Source: Massilia sp. W12 (GTDB lineage Bacteria; Pseudomonadota; Gammaproteobacteria; Burkholderiales; Burkholderiaceae_D). Taken from it: DNA of 64,000 bases. A program made the position numbers and the translations under genes. This document shows, piece after piece, positions 1-8,761 of the stretch. The DNA is taken from contig NZ_CP147776.1 of the NCBI RefSeq assembly GCF_037300705.1, positions 3,410,001 through 3,474,000 of the forward strand, in the 5' to 3' direction. The number at the start of each line of letters is the position of its first letter. The first letter of the stretch is position 1. Below the pieces are notes generated by a model. The model saw only the letters and a program-made list of their open reading frames with translations. It did no database searches and was not told where the DNA came from.

Positions 1-68
1 TGCCGCTTGACTGGCGCCAGACTGGCGAACAAGATACGGCTGAAGCCCCCAATACCGAACTTCCATGA
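1..68 (+). CDS. C-terminal tail of an upstream gene (partial)
   Basis: The frame starting at base 3 is open from the window edge to a TGA at 66-68 and gives a hydrophilic tail ending NTELP. Its codons look like coding sequence, while one of the other two frames stops within the first ten bases. This suggests the last 22 codons of a gene that starts outside the window. The product cannot be named. The frame at base 1 stays open longer, to 219, but runs into AT-rich sequence and looks non-coding. Confidence 0.4.
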   Translation, partial: PLDWRQTGEQDTAEAPNTELP

Positions 69-274
69 AGTTTTTCATAATAAAACAAAAGAAAATCATT
101 CCTCACGGGATTATTGTTATCTTTGCATTTCAAGTTTTTCAAGACCAATCCGCAACAAATGCTGGGAAAACATCAATTTATTACGAAGATTGATGCATTC
201 ATGTCCAGTGAATGTGTAACAATATGCAAGCAGCATACATCCGGAAAATCATTACCCCAACAAAAAATATCACA

Positions 275-613
275 ATGCCAATAATTGACACCTTTCGCAC
301 CCTCGCGGGCATCAGAAAAGAACGCCGCTTACCCCCTCCCGGCGAACGTCCGCAAACCGGCAGCAATATCGCCCTTGGCAATCTGCGCATGCAACTCAAA
401 CTCCCGATCACGCCAGAACAATGGCGCTGGTTGGTCAGCATGGGCTGGCGCAAAGTCGATTTACGCACTGACCGCCGGCAATATCAGAAAGTGGATGAAC
501 AATTGGCGCTGCGGCTCTTAATGCTCGACGATGAAGCCGAGCGCGAACAACTGCATGCCCGCATCATCCAGCTGCAAGCAAAAAGCCCGGCCCCGCGCCG
601 CAATGCCAGTTAA
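275..613 (+). CDS. Hypothetical protein, 112 aa
   Basis: A basic, mostly helical protein that I do not recognise. It has a proline/arginine-rich N-terminus (RLPPPGERP), a central segment with LPITPEQWRWL, and a charged C-terminal helix. No signal peptide or membrane segment is visible. I chose the ATG at 275 rather than the upstream one at 212, because the extra 21 residues are encoded by AT-rich, intergenic-like sequence. It lies 47 bp before the EamA transporter on the same strand and may be cotranscribed with it. The 206 bp before it (69-274) are AT-rich and hold no recognisable gene. Confidence 0.6.
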   Translation: MPIIDTFRTLAGIRKERRLPPPGERPQTGSNIALGNLRMQLKLPITPEQWRWLVSMGWRKVDLRTDRRQYQKVDEQLALRLLMLDDEAEREQLHARIIQLQAKSPAPRRNAS

Positions 614-660
614 GCCCGGCAGGGAGCGGATTTACCCGGCAGAAAAGGTATACTGACAGA

Positions 661-1575
661 ATGTCCTCTTCCATCATTCTGTTCGTCCTGTCGTCCCTGA
701 TCTGGGGTTCGACCTTCTGGGCCATTACCTTGCAACTCGGGCATGTCGCGCCCACGGTTTCGGTTGCCTGGCGCTTCATGTTGGCGGCTGCCACCTTGTT
801 TGCTTTCTGCGCCTTGCGCCGGCAAAAACTTTGGCTGCCCTGGGCCACGCAGCGCTGGATCATGGCGCAAGGCGGCATGTCCTTCGGGCTGTCCTATGTC
901 TGCACCTATCTGTCTGAGCAATATCTGGTCTCAGCCCTGGTGTCGGTCTTGTTTTCGCTGATGGTGATCTGGAATCCGCTGGGTGAGAAGCTGGCTTTTG
1001 GACGTCCGCTGCCGCGCAGCATCTGGTACGGCGCGGCGCTCTCGATGCCGGGCATCCTGATGCTGTTTGCGCAGCCGCTGACGGAAACCTGGCGCAATTT
1101 GCAAGCCGGCGCGCTGATGCAGCAATCCACATTCTGGCTTGGTCTGGGTTTGGCTTTGCTGGCCACATTCGCCAGCACCGCCGGCAATATTCTGGTGGTG
1201 CAGGTGCGCAAACATCATGCGGATGTGTTTCTGACCACGGCCTGGGGCATGGCCTGGGGCAGTCTGATGGTGGCGGCCTACAGCGTGCTCAATGGCGACA
1301 GCTGGACTTTGCCATCTTCCCCGACTTACTGGGCTTCGCTGATCTACTTGTCACTGTTTGGCTCGGTGATCGCGTTTTCCGCGTATTTCATCTTGATCCA
1401 CCGCTGGGGCGGGCATAAAGCGGTGTATGTGGGTGTCATCACGCCTATCATTTCGGTATTATTGTCGATGCGCTTCGAGCATTTCCAACCCGGCTGGATT
1501 GAGCTTGCCGGCATGTTGCTGTGCCTGGCCGGAGTGGTTTTAGTGCTGCGCGCAGAAAATAAGGCCGCCGCATAA
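661..1575 (+). CDS. EamA/DMT-family transporter
   Basis: A 304-aa integral membrane protein with about ten hydrophobic helices in two repeated halves, the usual size and layout of drug/metabolite transporters (two EamA domains, RhaT/YdcZ type). The N-terminus LIWGSTFW is a typical first-helix EamA motif, and the second half carries SAYFILIHRWGG. Members of the family export amino acids, metabolites or drugs from the cytoplasm; the substrate cannot be told here. The GNAT gene follows after 23 bp on the same strand, so the two are probably cotranscribed. Confidence 0.85.
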   Translation: MSSSIILFVLSSLIWGSTFWAITLQLGHVAPTVSVAWRFMLAAATLFAFCALRRQKLWLPWATQRWIMAQGGMSFGLSYVCTYLSEQYLVSALVSVLFSLMVIWNPLGEKLAFGRPLPRSIWYGAALSMPGILMLFAQPLTETWRNLQAGALMQQSTFWLGLGLALLATFASTAGNILVVQVRKHHADVFLTTAWGMAWGSLMVAAYSVLNGDSWTLPSSPTYWASLIYLSLFGSVIAFSAYFILIHRWGGHKAVYVGVITPIISVLLSMRFEHFQPGWIELAGMLLCLAGVVLVLRAENKAAA

Positions 1576-1598
1576 CACACAACACATCAGGAAATATC

Positions 1599-2081
1599 AT
1601 GACTGCAGAATTTCAGATCCGCGCCGCCACCCCGCAGGATATTCCGGCGATTTTAGGCATGATCCGCGAATTGGCGGAGTTTGAACAGTTATCGCATCTG
1701 GTCAAAGCCGATGAAGCCGGCTTGCATGACGCCCTGTTTGGCGAGCGCCCGGTATGTGAGGCCCTGGTCGGCATAGCGGAAAAAGAAACCGCCGCCTTTG
1801 CCCTCTACTATCACAATTTTTCCACCTTTGTCGGCAAGCGCGGCTTGTATCTGGAAGATCTGTATGTGAAGCCGGCTTTTCGCAGCTTCGGGCTGGGCCG
1901 GGATTTGCTGGTGGAATTGGCGCGCATTGCTGTGGCGCGCGGCTGTGGCCGTTTTGACTGGTCAGTGCTGGACTGGAATCAAAACGCAATCGACTTCTAT
2001 CAGGGCTTAGGAGCGCAAGTGCTGCCCGACTGGCGCATCTGCCGCCTGACCGGCGCTGAACTGGAACATCTGGCGCGCTGA
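1599..2081 (+). CDS. GNAT acetyltransferase, SSAT-like (diamine/thialysine type)
   Basis: A 160-aa single-domain GNAT N-acetyltransferase. The acetyl-CoA loop is FRSFGLGRD at about residues 94-102, just after LYLEDLYV. The downstream DWNQNAIDFYQGLGA is very close to the signature of the spermidine/spermine and thialysine N-acetyltransferase (SSAT) group. The family transfers acetyl from acetyl-CoA to small amines in the cytoplasm, so a polyamine or lysine analogue is a reasonable substrate (inference). An AGGAAAT ribosome site precedes the ATG. It follows the EamA gene closely, which would fit acetylation coupled to export. Confidence 0.85.
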   Translation: MTAEFQIRAATPQDIPAILGMIRELAEFEQLSHLVKADEAGLHDALFGERPVCEALVGIAEKETAAFALYYHNFSTFVGKRGLYLEDLYVKPAFRSFGLGRDLLVELARIAVARGCGRFDWSVLDWNQNAIDFYQGLGAQVLPDWRICRLTGAELEHLAR

Positions 2082-2095
2082 CAGCGCAGCCCTGT

Positions 2096-2260
2096 TTAAC
2101 GCAAGCTCAGCAAACCCCAACCCAGTTCGCGCCGCATGCGTTGCTCCACACTTTCACGCACTTCCGTCCAAGGCTGCGGCGCCGCCTGATGCGCCCGGCC
2201 CGGCTCTGCTTGCGCCTCATTGAGCGCCCTGCTCTGCGTTTGCTTCTGCTGCTGTTCCAT
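2096..2260 (-). CDS. Small protein, 54 aa, unknown
   Basis: A short minus-strand gene of 54 codons, from ATG at 2260 to TAA at 2096. A strong Shine-Dalgarno (GGGAGGG) lies a few bases before the start. The product is Gln/Glu/Arg-rich with no hydrophobic segment: an N-terminus MEQQQKQTQ, a Pro-rich middle, and an amphipathic end VRESVEQRMRREL before GWGLLSLR. Codon use matches the neighbours. It converges on the GNAT gene, with 14 bp between the stops. I do not recognise a family. Confidence 0.55.
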   Translation of the reverse strand: MEQQQKQTQSRALNEAQAEPGRAHQAAPQPWTEVRESVEQRMRRELGWGLLSLR

Positions 2261-2656
2261 GATGCCCTCCCGCTGGCAACGTCCTGCTGCTGCCTGCTAT
2301 AGCGTCAGTTTTTCGCAAGGATTGAGTTTCCACAAGGAAAACTTACAAATGCTGGCAAAAAAAAGCCCGCGCGGCGGTGTGCGGCGCGGGCATAACCCAA
2401 TGTAATCTGGGAGGAGGGAACAAACAATGAAAACGTGTTCACTATACCGAGCACCGGGAGTGTTCCATGTCAAAATTACAAATCCTTACCCGCGTCACGA
2501 ATTCACGCTAAAAAACAACATCTTGCGCAAAGCAGCAACAAATTGCCCCAAATTAAGCGGGAACTTCTTTACGCCGGCGGCGTCCTTGCGATCTGTGCGC
2601 CGTGCCAATGCGGCGAACGATTTATAATGCTGGATTTTCAGCCTGCGAGTTTTGCC
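2261..2656. other. Intergenic region upstream of folD
   Basis: About 400 bp between the divergent 54-aa gene and folD. It holds an A8-hairpin element (2357-2391) and a purine-rich GGGAGGAGGG stretch at about 2410-2419. A TATAAT at 2623-2628 could be the folD -10 box, putting the transcript start some 20 bp before the folD ATG; no good -35 is visible at the right distance. No convincing gene was seen. Confidence 0.5.
2357..2391 (-). terminator. A8-hairpin element, terminator-like on the minus strand
   Basis: Eight A residues (2357-2364) are followed at once by an 8-bp GC stem, GCCCGCGC (2365-2372) with GCGCGGGC (2384-2391). Read on the minus strand this is a GC hairpin followed by T8, the form of an intrinsic terminator. 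No minus-strand gene enters it from the right, so its role is unclear. A second element of the same design lies at 63222-63253. Confidence 0.5.
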
Positions 2657-3517
2657 ATGCCCGCCCAATTGATCAACGGAACCCAGCTCTCCCAACAACT
2701 GCGCGCCGATTGCGCGCGCCGCGCCGCTGCGCTCACCGCGCAAGGCATGCAACCAGGTCTTGCCGTGATTCTGGTCGGCGAAGATCCCGCCAGCCATGTG
2801 TATGTGCGCAATAAAGTCAAAGCCTGCGGCGAAGCCGGCATTCATTCCGTGCTGGAAAAATATGAGGCGGATATGAGCGAGGCAGCCTTGCTGGCGCGCA
2901 TCGCTGAACTCAACGCCGATCCTGCCATCCACGGCATTCTGGTGCAAATGCCGCTGCCCAAACATATTGATCCGCATAAAGTGATTGAGGCGATTGCGGT
3001 GGCCAAGGATGTGGACGGTTATTCCGTGTTGAGCGCGGGTGAAACCATGACCGGACTGCCCGGTTTTCGCCCCTGCACCCCGTTTGGCTGCATGAAAATG
3101 ATTGAAAGCACCGGCGTCGATCTGCGCGGCAAGCACGCAGTGGTGATTGGGCGCAGCAATACCGTCGGCAAGCCGATGGCGCTGCTGCTCTTGCAAGCCA
3201 ACGCCACCGTCACCATCTGCCACAGCGGCACGCCGGATCTGGCTTATCACACGCGCCAGGCTGATATCGTGGTGGCGGCGGTAGGCCGGCGCAACACCCT
3301 GACGGCGGACATGGTCAAGCCGGGCGCGATGGTGATTGACGTTGGCATTAATCGCGATGAAGAAGGCAAGCTGTGCGGCGATGTCGATTTCGCCGGCGTG
3401 CAGCAAGTGGCCGGCTATATCTCGCCGGTGCCGGGCGGCGTGGGGCCGATGACCATCGCCATGTTGCTGGAAAACACCCTGCTCTCGGCAGAACGCGCTT
3501 TCGCCAAACGTGCTTAA
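2657..3517 (+). CDS. folD: Bifunctional methylene-THF dehydrogenase/cyclohydrolase FolD
   Basis: A 286-aa cytoplasmic enzyme of one-carbon metabolism. It oxidises 5,10-methylene-THF to methenyl-THF with NADP and then hydrolyses that to 10-formyl-THF. Visible signatures are [14 protein letters not shown] (holding the catalytic Lys of the YxxxK motif), the substrate loop [12 protein letters not shown], the family signature PCTPFG, the dinucleotide motif [11 protein letters not shown] and the C-terminal [10 protein letters not shown]. The ATG at 2657 gives the usual length of about 285 aa. An in-frame ATG at 2627 overlaps a likely -10 box and would add ten poorly conserved residues. prlC follows 38 bp downstream. 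Confidence 0.96.
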   Translation: MPAQLINGTQLSQQLRADCARRAAALTAQGMQPGLAVILVGEDPASHVYVRNKVKACGEAGIHSVLEKYEADMSEAALLARIAELNADPAIHGILVQMPLPKHIDPHKVIEAIAVAKDVDGYSVLSAGETMTGLPGFRPCTPFGCMKMIESTGVDLRGKHAVVIGRSNTVGKPMALLLLQANATVTICHSGTPDLAYHTRQADIVVAAVGRRNTLTADMVKPGAMVIDVGINRDEEGKLCGDVDFAGVQQVAGYISPVPGGVGPMTIAMLLENTLLSAERAFAKRA

Positions 3518-3555
3518 AACATCCCTGACCTGATATTGACGAACCTGAAACAGAT

Positions 3556-5640
3556 ATGGATTTGACTGACAACCCTTTGCTGCAAACCGGCCCCGCAGTG
3601 CATTATCAGGCCATCAACCCTGAACACATCACACCGGCCCTTGAACATCTGCTGCAGCAATGCCGCACCTGTGTCGAGCATATCAGCTCTTCAGCATGCG
3701 GCTATGGCTGGGATGAGGTGGCGGCGCCTTTGAGTCTCTGCACTGAAGCGCTGTCGCGCGCCTGGGGCGTGGTGAATCATTTGCAAACCGTGGTCAACAC
3801 CCCGGAATTACGCGCCGCCTTCAATGAAAACCAGCCCAAAGTCACCTCCTTCTACAGTGACCTGGGGCAAAATCTGGCGCTGTACGGCAAATACAAAGCG
3901 CTCGCCGCCAGCAGCGAATTCGCCAGTCTGAGCCCGGCGCGGCAACGCATTGTCGAGCGCCAGTTGCGTGACTTCCGCTTGGGCGGGGCCGAGCTGGATG
4001 ATGCGCACAAGCCGCGCTTTGCCGCCATCCAGGAAGAAATGGCCGCCCTCTCCACCCGCTTCTCGGAAAATGTGCTCGACGCCACCAATGATTTCACGCA
4101 CCACGAAAGCAGCGAAGAGGCAGTGACGGGGCTGCCGCCGGACGCCCTGCTGGCGGCGCGCAGCGCGGCCCAGGCCAAGGGTTTGAATGGCTATCTGTTC
4201 TCACTGCACCAGCCGTCCCTGATTCCGGTGCTGCAATATTGCGCCAACCGCAATTTGCGCGAGTTGATGTACCGCGCCAATTGCACGCGCGCCTCAGACC
4301 AGGCGCAAGTGTTTTCCAATAACGCCGGCTGGGACAATACCGCCAATATTCTGCAGCTGTTGCGCTTGCGCCATGAAGAAGCGCAGATGCTGGGTTACGC
4401 CAGCTACGCAGAATTGTCGCTGGCGCCGAAAATGGCGCAAAGCCCGCAGCAGGTGATTGATTTCCTGCTCGATATGGCGCGCCGCGCCCGCCCTTATGCA
4501 GAACGCGACTTTGCCCAATTGCGCGCCTTTGCCGCCGCTGAACTCGGGATCAGCGATTTGCAAGCCTGGGATCTGGCTTATGCGTCAGAAAAAATGCGCG
4601 AGAAAAATTACGCGTTCTCGGCGCAGGAAGTAAAGCAATATTTTCCGCTGGATAAAGTGCTGCAGGGCCTGTTTGGCGCATTGCGCGAACTGTTTGATGT
4701 CCAGATTGAAGCCGCCAGCGCACCGGTATGGCATCCGGATGTGCAATTTTTCCGCATCACGCGCGGTCAGCAGCTGCTGGGCGAATTCTGGCTCGACCTG
4801 TACGCCCGCGCGCACAAACGCGCCGGGGCCTGGATGGACAACCCGCGCAGCCGGCGCCGCCTGCATGATGGCGTGCAAACTCCGCAGGCATATCTGGTGT
4901 GCAACTTCACCCCGCCGCTGGAAGAAAACGGGGTGCGCCAGATGGTGTATTTAAACCATTCGGAAATGATCACCCTGTTCCATGAATTCGGCCATGGCAT
5001 ACACCATCTGCTCACGCAGGTGGATGAGCTGGAATTAGCCGGCATCAATGGGGTTGAATGGGATGCGGTCGAACTGCCTTCGCAAATGATGGAAAACTTT
5101 TGCTGGCGCTGGGAAGTATTGCAGGAAATGAGCGAACACCAGCACAGCAAAGCCCAGCTGCCGCGCGCCCTCTACGACAAAATGCTGGCGGCGAAAAACT
5201 TCCAATCCGGCTTGGCCACTTTGCGCCAGGTTGAATTCGCGCTGATCGATATGCGTTTGCACCATGGCTTCGAGCCGCATGACGGCGCCGCCCTGCAAAA
5301 CCTGATTGATCGGGTGCGCCAGGAAGTCGCTGTGCTCATCCCTCCCGCCTGGAATCGTTTTTGCCACGCCTTTGCACATATCTTTGCGGGCGGCTATGCA
5401 GCCGGCTACTATAGCTACAAATGGGCGGAAGTCCTGTCTGCTGACGCGTTTGCCGCTTTTGAGGAAGAATGCGGCGAAGGCGGCAATGTCTTGCAAACCA
5501 AGGCCGGCCTGCGCTTTTTGCAGGAAGTGCTGGCGGTCGGTTCAAGTCGCGATGCGCTGGATTCCTTCATCGCCTTCCGTGGCCGCGCCCCCAGCATTGA
5601 GGCACTGTTGCGCCATGGCGGCATGAGTTCGCCACTTTAA
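3556..5640 (+). CDS. prlC: Oligopeptidase A (M3 metallopeptidase)
   Basis: A 694-aa cytoplasmic zinc oligopeptidase of family M3, close to the roughly 680 aa of E. coli PrlC/OpdA. The zinc site HEFGH is at residues 476-480, with the third ligand in the downstream segment around WDAVELPSQ. The late NRFCHAFAHIFAGGYAAGYYSY segment is typical of the family. It degrades peptides such as cleaved signal peptides. It lies just after folD and before the DUF4124-glutaredoxin gene (14 bp), all on the same strand, so a transcription unit is likely. Confidence 0.95.
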   Translation: MDLTDNPLLQTGPAVHYQAINPEHITPALEHLLQQCRTCVEHISSSACGYGWDEVAAPLSLCTEALSRAWGVVNHLQTVVNTPELRAAFNENQPKVTSFYSDLGQNLALYGKYKALAASSEFASLSPARQRIVERQLRDFRLGGAELDDAHKPRFAAIQEEMAALSTRFSENVLDATNDFTHHESSEEAVTGLPPDALLAARSAAQAKGLNGYLFSLHQPSLIPVLQYCANRNLRELMYRANCTRASDQAQVFSNNAGWDNTANILQLLRLRHEEAQMLGYASYAELSLAPKMAQSPQQVIDFLLDMARRARPYAERDFAQLRAFAAAELGISDLQAWDLAYASEKMREKNYAFSAQEVKQYFPLDKVLQGLFGALRELFDVQIEAASAPVWHPDVQFFRITRGQQLLGEFWLDLYARAHKRAGAWMDNPRSRRRLHDGVQTPQAYLVCNFTPPLEENGVRQMVYLNHSEMITLFHEFGHGIHHLLTQVDELELAGINGVEWDAVELPSQMMENFCWRWEVLQEMSEHQHSKAQLPRALYDKMLAAKNFQSGLATLRQVEFALIDMRLHHGFEPHDGAALQNLIDRVRQEVAVLIPPAWNRFCHAFAHIFAGGYAAGYYSYKWAEVLSADAFAAFEEECGEGGNVLQTKAGLRFLQEVLAVGSSRDALDSFIAFRGRAPSIEALLRHGGMSSPL

Positions 5641-5654
5641 ACACCGGAGTAAGT

Positions 5655-6281
5655 ATGAAATCGATCGCCCGCCTGTGTCTGCCCCTGGCAATCCTGCTGT
5701 GCGCCGTTCCGGCTGCCGCCCAAATGTATAAATGGGTCGGACCGGATGGCAAAGTGCATTACTCTGACACCCCGCCGCCCAAAGATGCGGCCAAGTCGGT
5801 GGAGCGCAAAACGGTCAGCGGCGGCAACCCGGAAGCCAATTTGCCGTATGAGCTGGCGCAGGTGGTGCGCAATCAACCGGTCACCCTGTACAGCGCCAGC
5901 GATTGCGCGCCGTGTGAAGCGGCGCGCAGCCAGCTCAAGCAACGCGGTGTGCCATTTGTGGAAAAAACCATTAACACGGCAGAAGATCAGCAAAAATTCC
6001 GCAGCATTGCACCAACTCTGGAATTACCGCTGATCATGGTCGGGCGCACCCGTCTGAAAGGGTTTGAAAGCGGCCAGCTGAATGAAAGTCTGAGCGCTGC
6101 CGGCTATCCGGAAAAGAGCATCCTGCCGCGCAACTACCAGTTCCGCGCAGCAGAAGCGCTGGCGCCCAAGCAAGCAGCCAAAGAAACCGCCGCCGCAAGC
6201 CCCAGTCCGACGCCGACGCCAACGCCGGTGGAAGTCATCCGCGCGCCCAACGACAATACCCCGCCCGGCTTCCAATTCTGA
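5655..6281 (+). CDS. Exported DUF4124-glutaredoxin fusion protein
   Basis: A 208-aa secreted or periplasmic protein. Residues 1-23 form a signal peptide ending AAAQ. A DUF4124 module follows (MYKWVGPDGKVHYSD, about 24-45). A glutaredoxin-like domain (about 75-140) has a CAPC active site at Cys84/Cys87 and LPLIMVGRTRLKGF as its cis-Pro/GSH region. The tail is Ala/Pro/Thr-rich and low complexity. The CxxC implies a thiol-disulfide role in the cell envelope (inference). It starts 14 bp after prlC and ends 2 bp before holC. Confidence 0.85.
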   Translation: MKSIARLCLPLAILLCAVPAAAQMYKWVGPDGKVHYSDTPPPKDAAKSVERKTVSGGNPEANLPYELAQVVRNQPVTLYSASDCAPCEAARSQLKQRGVPFVEKTINTAEDQQKFRSIAPTLELPLIMVGRTRLKGFESGQLNESLSAAGYPEKSILPRNYQFRAAEALAPKQAAKETAAASPSPTPTPTPVEVIRAPNDNTPPGFQF

Positions 6282-6283
6282 CC

Positions 6284-6718
6284 ATGCCGACCCGGATCGA
6301 CTTTCACAGCAACGTGCCGGACAAGCTGCAATACTGCTGCCGTCTGGTGCGCAAAGCGCGCGCGCGTCCTGATACGCCGCGCATTTTGCTGTTAAACAGC
6401 GACGCCGGGCAATTGGCGCGTCTGGATGAAGCCTTGTGGACTTTTTCCGATCTCGATTTTCTGCCGCATGTGACGGTTGAACATCCGCTCGCGCCGCACA
6501 CCCCGATTCTGCTGAGCACGCGGGAAATCGACCCGCCGCAAGGCGAGCCGCTGCTGCTGATCAATCTCACCACGCGGCTGGTGCAAGACCCTGCGCGCTT
6601 TGTCCGCATCATTGAAATCGTACCGGCAGATGAGCACGAACTGCTGCTTGGCCGCCAGCGTTATCGCGATTACAACGGCATGGGGGCGCAACTGAGCCAC
6701 CACGTCGCCACGCCCTGA
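6284..6718 (+). CDS. holC: DNA polymerase III chi subunit
   Basis: A 144-aa protein matching the chi subunit of the replicative clamp loader, which with psi links the polymerase to SSB. N-terminal RIDFHSNVPDKLQYCCRLVRKA, central LLNSDAGQLARLDEALW and ending YRDYNGMGAQLSHH are typical, and the length fits the family (about 140-150 aa). It starts 2 bp after the previous stop, which suggests translational coupling. The DUF2486 gene follows. Confidence 0.92.
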   Translation: MPTRIDFHSNVPDKLQYCCRLVRKARARPDTPRILLLNSDAGQLARLDEALWTFSDLDFLPHVTVEHPLAPHTPILLSTREIDPPQGEPLLLINLTTRLVQDPARFVRIIEIVPADEHELLLGRQRYRDYNGMGAQLSHHVATP

Positions 6719-6739
6719 ATCTGAGCGCCCCCCCTGAAC

Positions 6740-7282
6740 ATGAACAGTCATACGCCACCATTTGACGCCTCGATTCCGGTCTTGACCGAAATCATTCCCA
6801 TCGCCCCTGCGAACGCACCGGCTGGCGCGCCGCCCGCGCCCGCGCCGGCCCCTGCAGTCACACACGCGGCGCAGGCCGCCAGCCCGACCATGCCGCCCGC
6901 CAAAGCGCCGCTTGCGCCGGCGCAACGCATCGCCGATCCCATCACACGCCTGCAGGAAGGGGCTGATGAACTCAAGGTCAGCGCCGGCGCAGTGCAAAAT
7001 CTGACCCTGCAATCCCTGGAAAGCCAAGCGGCGCACAGCTTGAGCGCCCAAGACCTGGAACAACTCGAACACCGCCTGGCGGAAAAAGTCTTAAAACAGC
7101 TGCAAGGCCGGATTGAATTCGTGCTTGAGCAAAGAGTGCGCGACAGTCTGGCTGATGTGCTGCAACTGGCTTTAATCGGCTTGACAAATGAATTACGCCA
7201 GGGTTTGCAGCAGACTTTAGAGGAAGTGATCGCGCGCGCGGTGACGCAAGAAATTTCCCGTCTGAAAGCTTTGAAAAAATAA
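6740..7282 (+). CDS. DUF2486-like protein
   Basis: A 180-aa protein with an N-terminal FDASIPVLTEII segment like that of the DUF2486 proteins found after holC in Burkholderiales. A low-complexity Ala/Pro region follows (about 27-60), then a long helical, probably coiled-coil, C-terminal half rich in Leu, Gln and Glu, ending in Lys. It has no signal peptide. The function is unknown; the position right after holC is the main reason for the family call. Confidence 0.65.
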   Translation: MNSHTPPFDASIPVLTEIIPIAPANAPAGAPPAPAPAPAVTHAAQAASPTMPPAKAPLAPAQRIADPITRLQEGADELKVSAGAVQNLTLQSLESQAAHSLSAQDLEQLEHRLAEKVLKQLQGRIEFVLEQRVRDSLADVLQLALIGLTNELRQGLQQTLEEVIARAVTQEISRLKALKK

Positions 7283-7453
7283 AGGAAATGGCAAAAAACT
7301 TTCAAAAAACAAAGCCATTTGCAATGATGCTTTGAAAAATAAAAATCCAGACCACTCCTTTGTTTCCCCAAGGCGGAAATCAACGCCTACAATTTCCCTA
7401 TAGCAAGCACACATCGCGGGCTGAGCGCCGCAGCAACGCACGAAAGGGATTAT

Positions 7454-8761
7454 ATGAAAGTCATCGTACTGGGAGCAGGCATCATCGGCACAGCATCCGC
7501 CTGGTATTTGCGGCAAGCCGGACATGATGTGCAAGTGATTGAGCGCGCCGCCGGCCCGGCCTTGGAAACCAGCTTTGCCAACGGCGGACAAATCTCGGTG
7601 TCGCATGCAGAACCCTGGGCCACGCCGAGCGCCCCGCTGAAAGTCTTGAAGTGGCTGGGCCAGGAAGACGCGCCCTTGCTGTATCGCTTCCGCCCTGAAA
7701 TTTTGCAATGGAAATGGGCCTTGTCCTTCCTGCGCGAATGCACGCCGGCGCGCACCGCCGCCAACATCCGCCAAATCGTCGCAATCGCCGAATACAGCCG
7801 CCAGGCCTTGATCGCACTGCGCCAGGAAATCGGGATTGATTATCAGCATCTGTCACGCGGCATCCTGCACTTTTACACCGATGCCAAAGAATATGAAAAC
7901 TCGCTGCCGATGGCGGCGCTGATGCGCGACCTGGGCTGCCCGCGCGAGAATATCAGCGCGGAGGAAGTGGTGCGGCTGGAGCCGGCGCTGGCCGGGATCC
8001 GCAGCAAAATTGTGGGCGGCGATTTCACCGCCACCGATGAGTCCGGCGATGTGTATCTGTTCACCTCAGCGCTGGCGCAAAAAGCTGCGCAAAAAGGCGT
8101 GGACTTCCGCTACCAGACCAGCATTACCCGCCTGCTGGTGGAAGGCAGCGGCGCGGCCGCCAAAGTGACGGGGGTGGAAGTGATCGACGCCGCCGGGCGG
8201 CACCAGGTCTTGCGCGCCGACGCCTTTGTGGTGGCGCTGGGCAGTTTTTCGCAAAGCCTGCTGGCCCCGCACGGTATTTCATTAATGATTTACCCCGGCA
8301 AAGGCTATTCCGCCACCTACCCTGTGATCAATCCGGAGGCTGCGCCAACGGTCTCGCTGACAGATGACGGCTATAAAATCGTGATTTCGCGCTTCGGCGA
8401 CCGCCTGCGCGTAGCCGGCACCTGCGAATTGAACGGCTATTCGCGCGAACTCAACAACACCCGCTGCGAGGCGCTGACACGACGCACGCGCGAACTCTTT
8501 CCAACCGCCTGCGACTATGACAGTCCGGTGTACTGGACCGGTCTGCGCCCGCTCACGCCATCCAATGTGCCATATATCGGCAAGAGCAAAATCAGCAATC
8601 TGTTCTTGAACACCGGGCATGGCACCTTGGGCTGGACCATGGGCTGCGGCTCAGGCAAGGCGATTGCCGAGATTGTCAGCCAGCGCGCGCCGGAAGTTGA
8701 TTTCGCATTTTACGGCATGCCGCCGCGCGCCAAAGCCGCACTGGCGGTGTCAGCGGCGTGA
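7454..8761 (+). CDS. dadA: D-amino acid dehydrogenase small subunit
   Basis: A 435-aa FAD-dependent dehydrogenase that oxidatively deaminates D-amino acids (D-Ala in particular) to 2-oxo acids and passes electrons to the respiratory chain. The FAD Rossmann motif VLGAGIIGTASAWYL is at residues 5-19. The DAO-family C-terminal segment WTGLRPLTPSNVPYIG and NTGHGTLGWTMGCGSG are visible. Length is close to E. coli DadA (432 aa). An AAAGGGA site precedes the ATG. Its 3' end overlaps the convergent secreted-protein gene by 12 bp. Confidence 0.94.
   Translation: MKVIVLGAGIIGTASAWYLRQAGHDVQVIERAAGPALETSFANGGQISVSHAEPWATPSAPLKVLKWLGQEDAPLLYRFRPEILQWKWALSFLRECTPARTAANIRQIVAIAEYSRQALIALRQEIGIDYQHLSRGILHFYTDAKEYENSLPMAALMRDLGCPRENISAEEVVRLEPALAGIRSKIVGGDFTATDESGDVYLFTSALAQKAAQKGVDFRYQTSITRLLVEGSGAAAKVTGVEVIDAAGRHQVLRADAFVVALGSFSQSLLAPHGISLMIYPGKGYSATYPVINPEAAPTVSLTDDGYKIVISRFGDRLRVAGTCELNGYSRELNNTRCEALTRRTRELFPTACDYDSPVYWTGLRPLTPSNVPYIGKSKISNLFLNTGHGTLGWTMGCGSGKAIAEIVSQRAPEVDFAFYGMPPRAKAALAVSAA

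Noticed and set aside
2427-2627. 66-codon frame after GGGAGGAGGG upstream of folD
   Set aside because: The ribosome site is good, but the translation looks random and the frame overlaps the folD promoter. A leader peptide is possible but not supported.
2495-3406. 303-codon minus-strand frame inside folD
   Set aside because: Antisense shadow of a strong, conserved gene in GC-rich sequence; its translation is His/Arg-rich and like no family.
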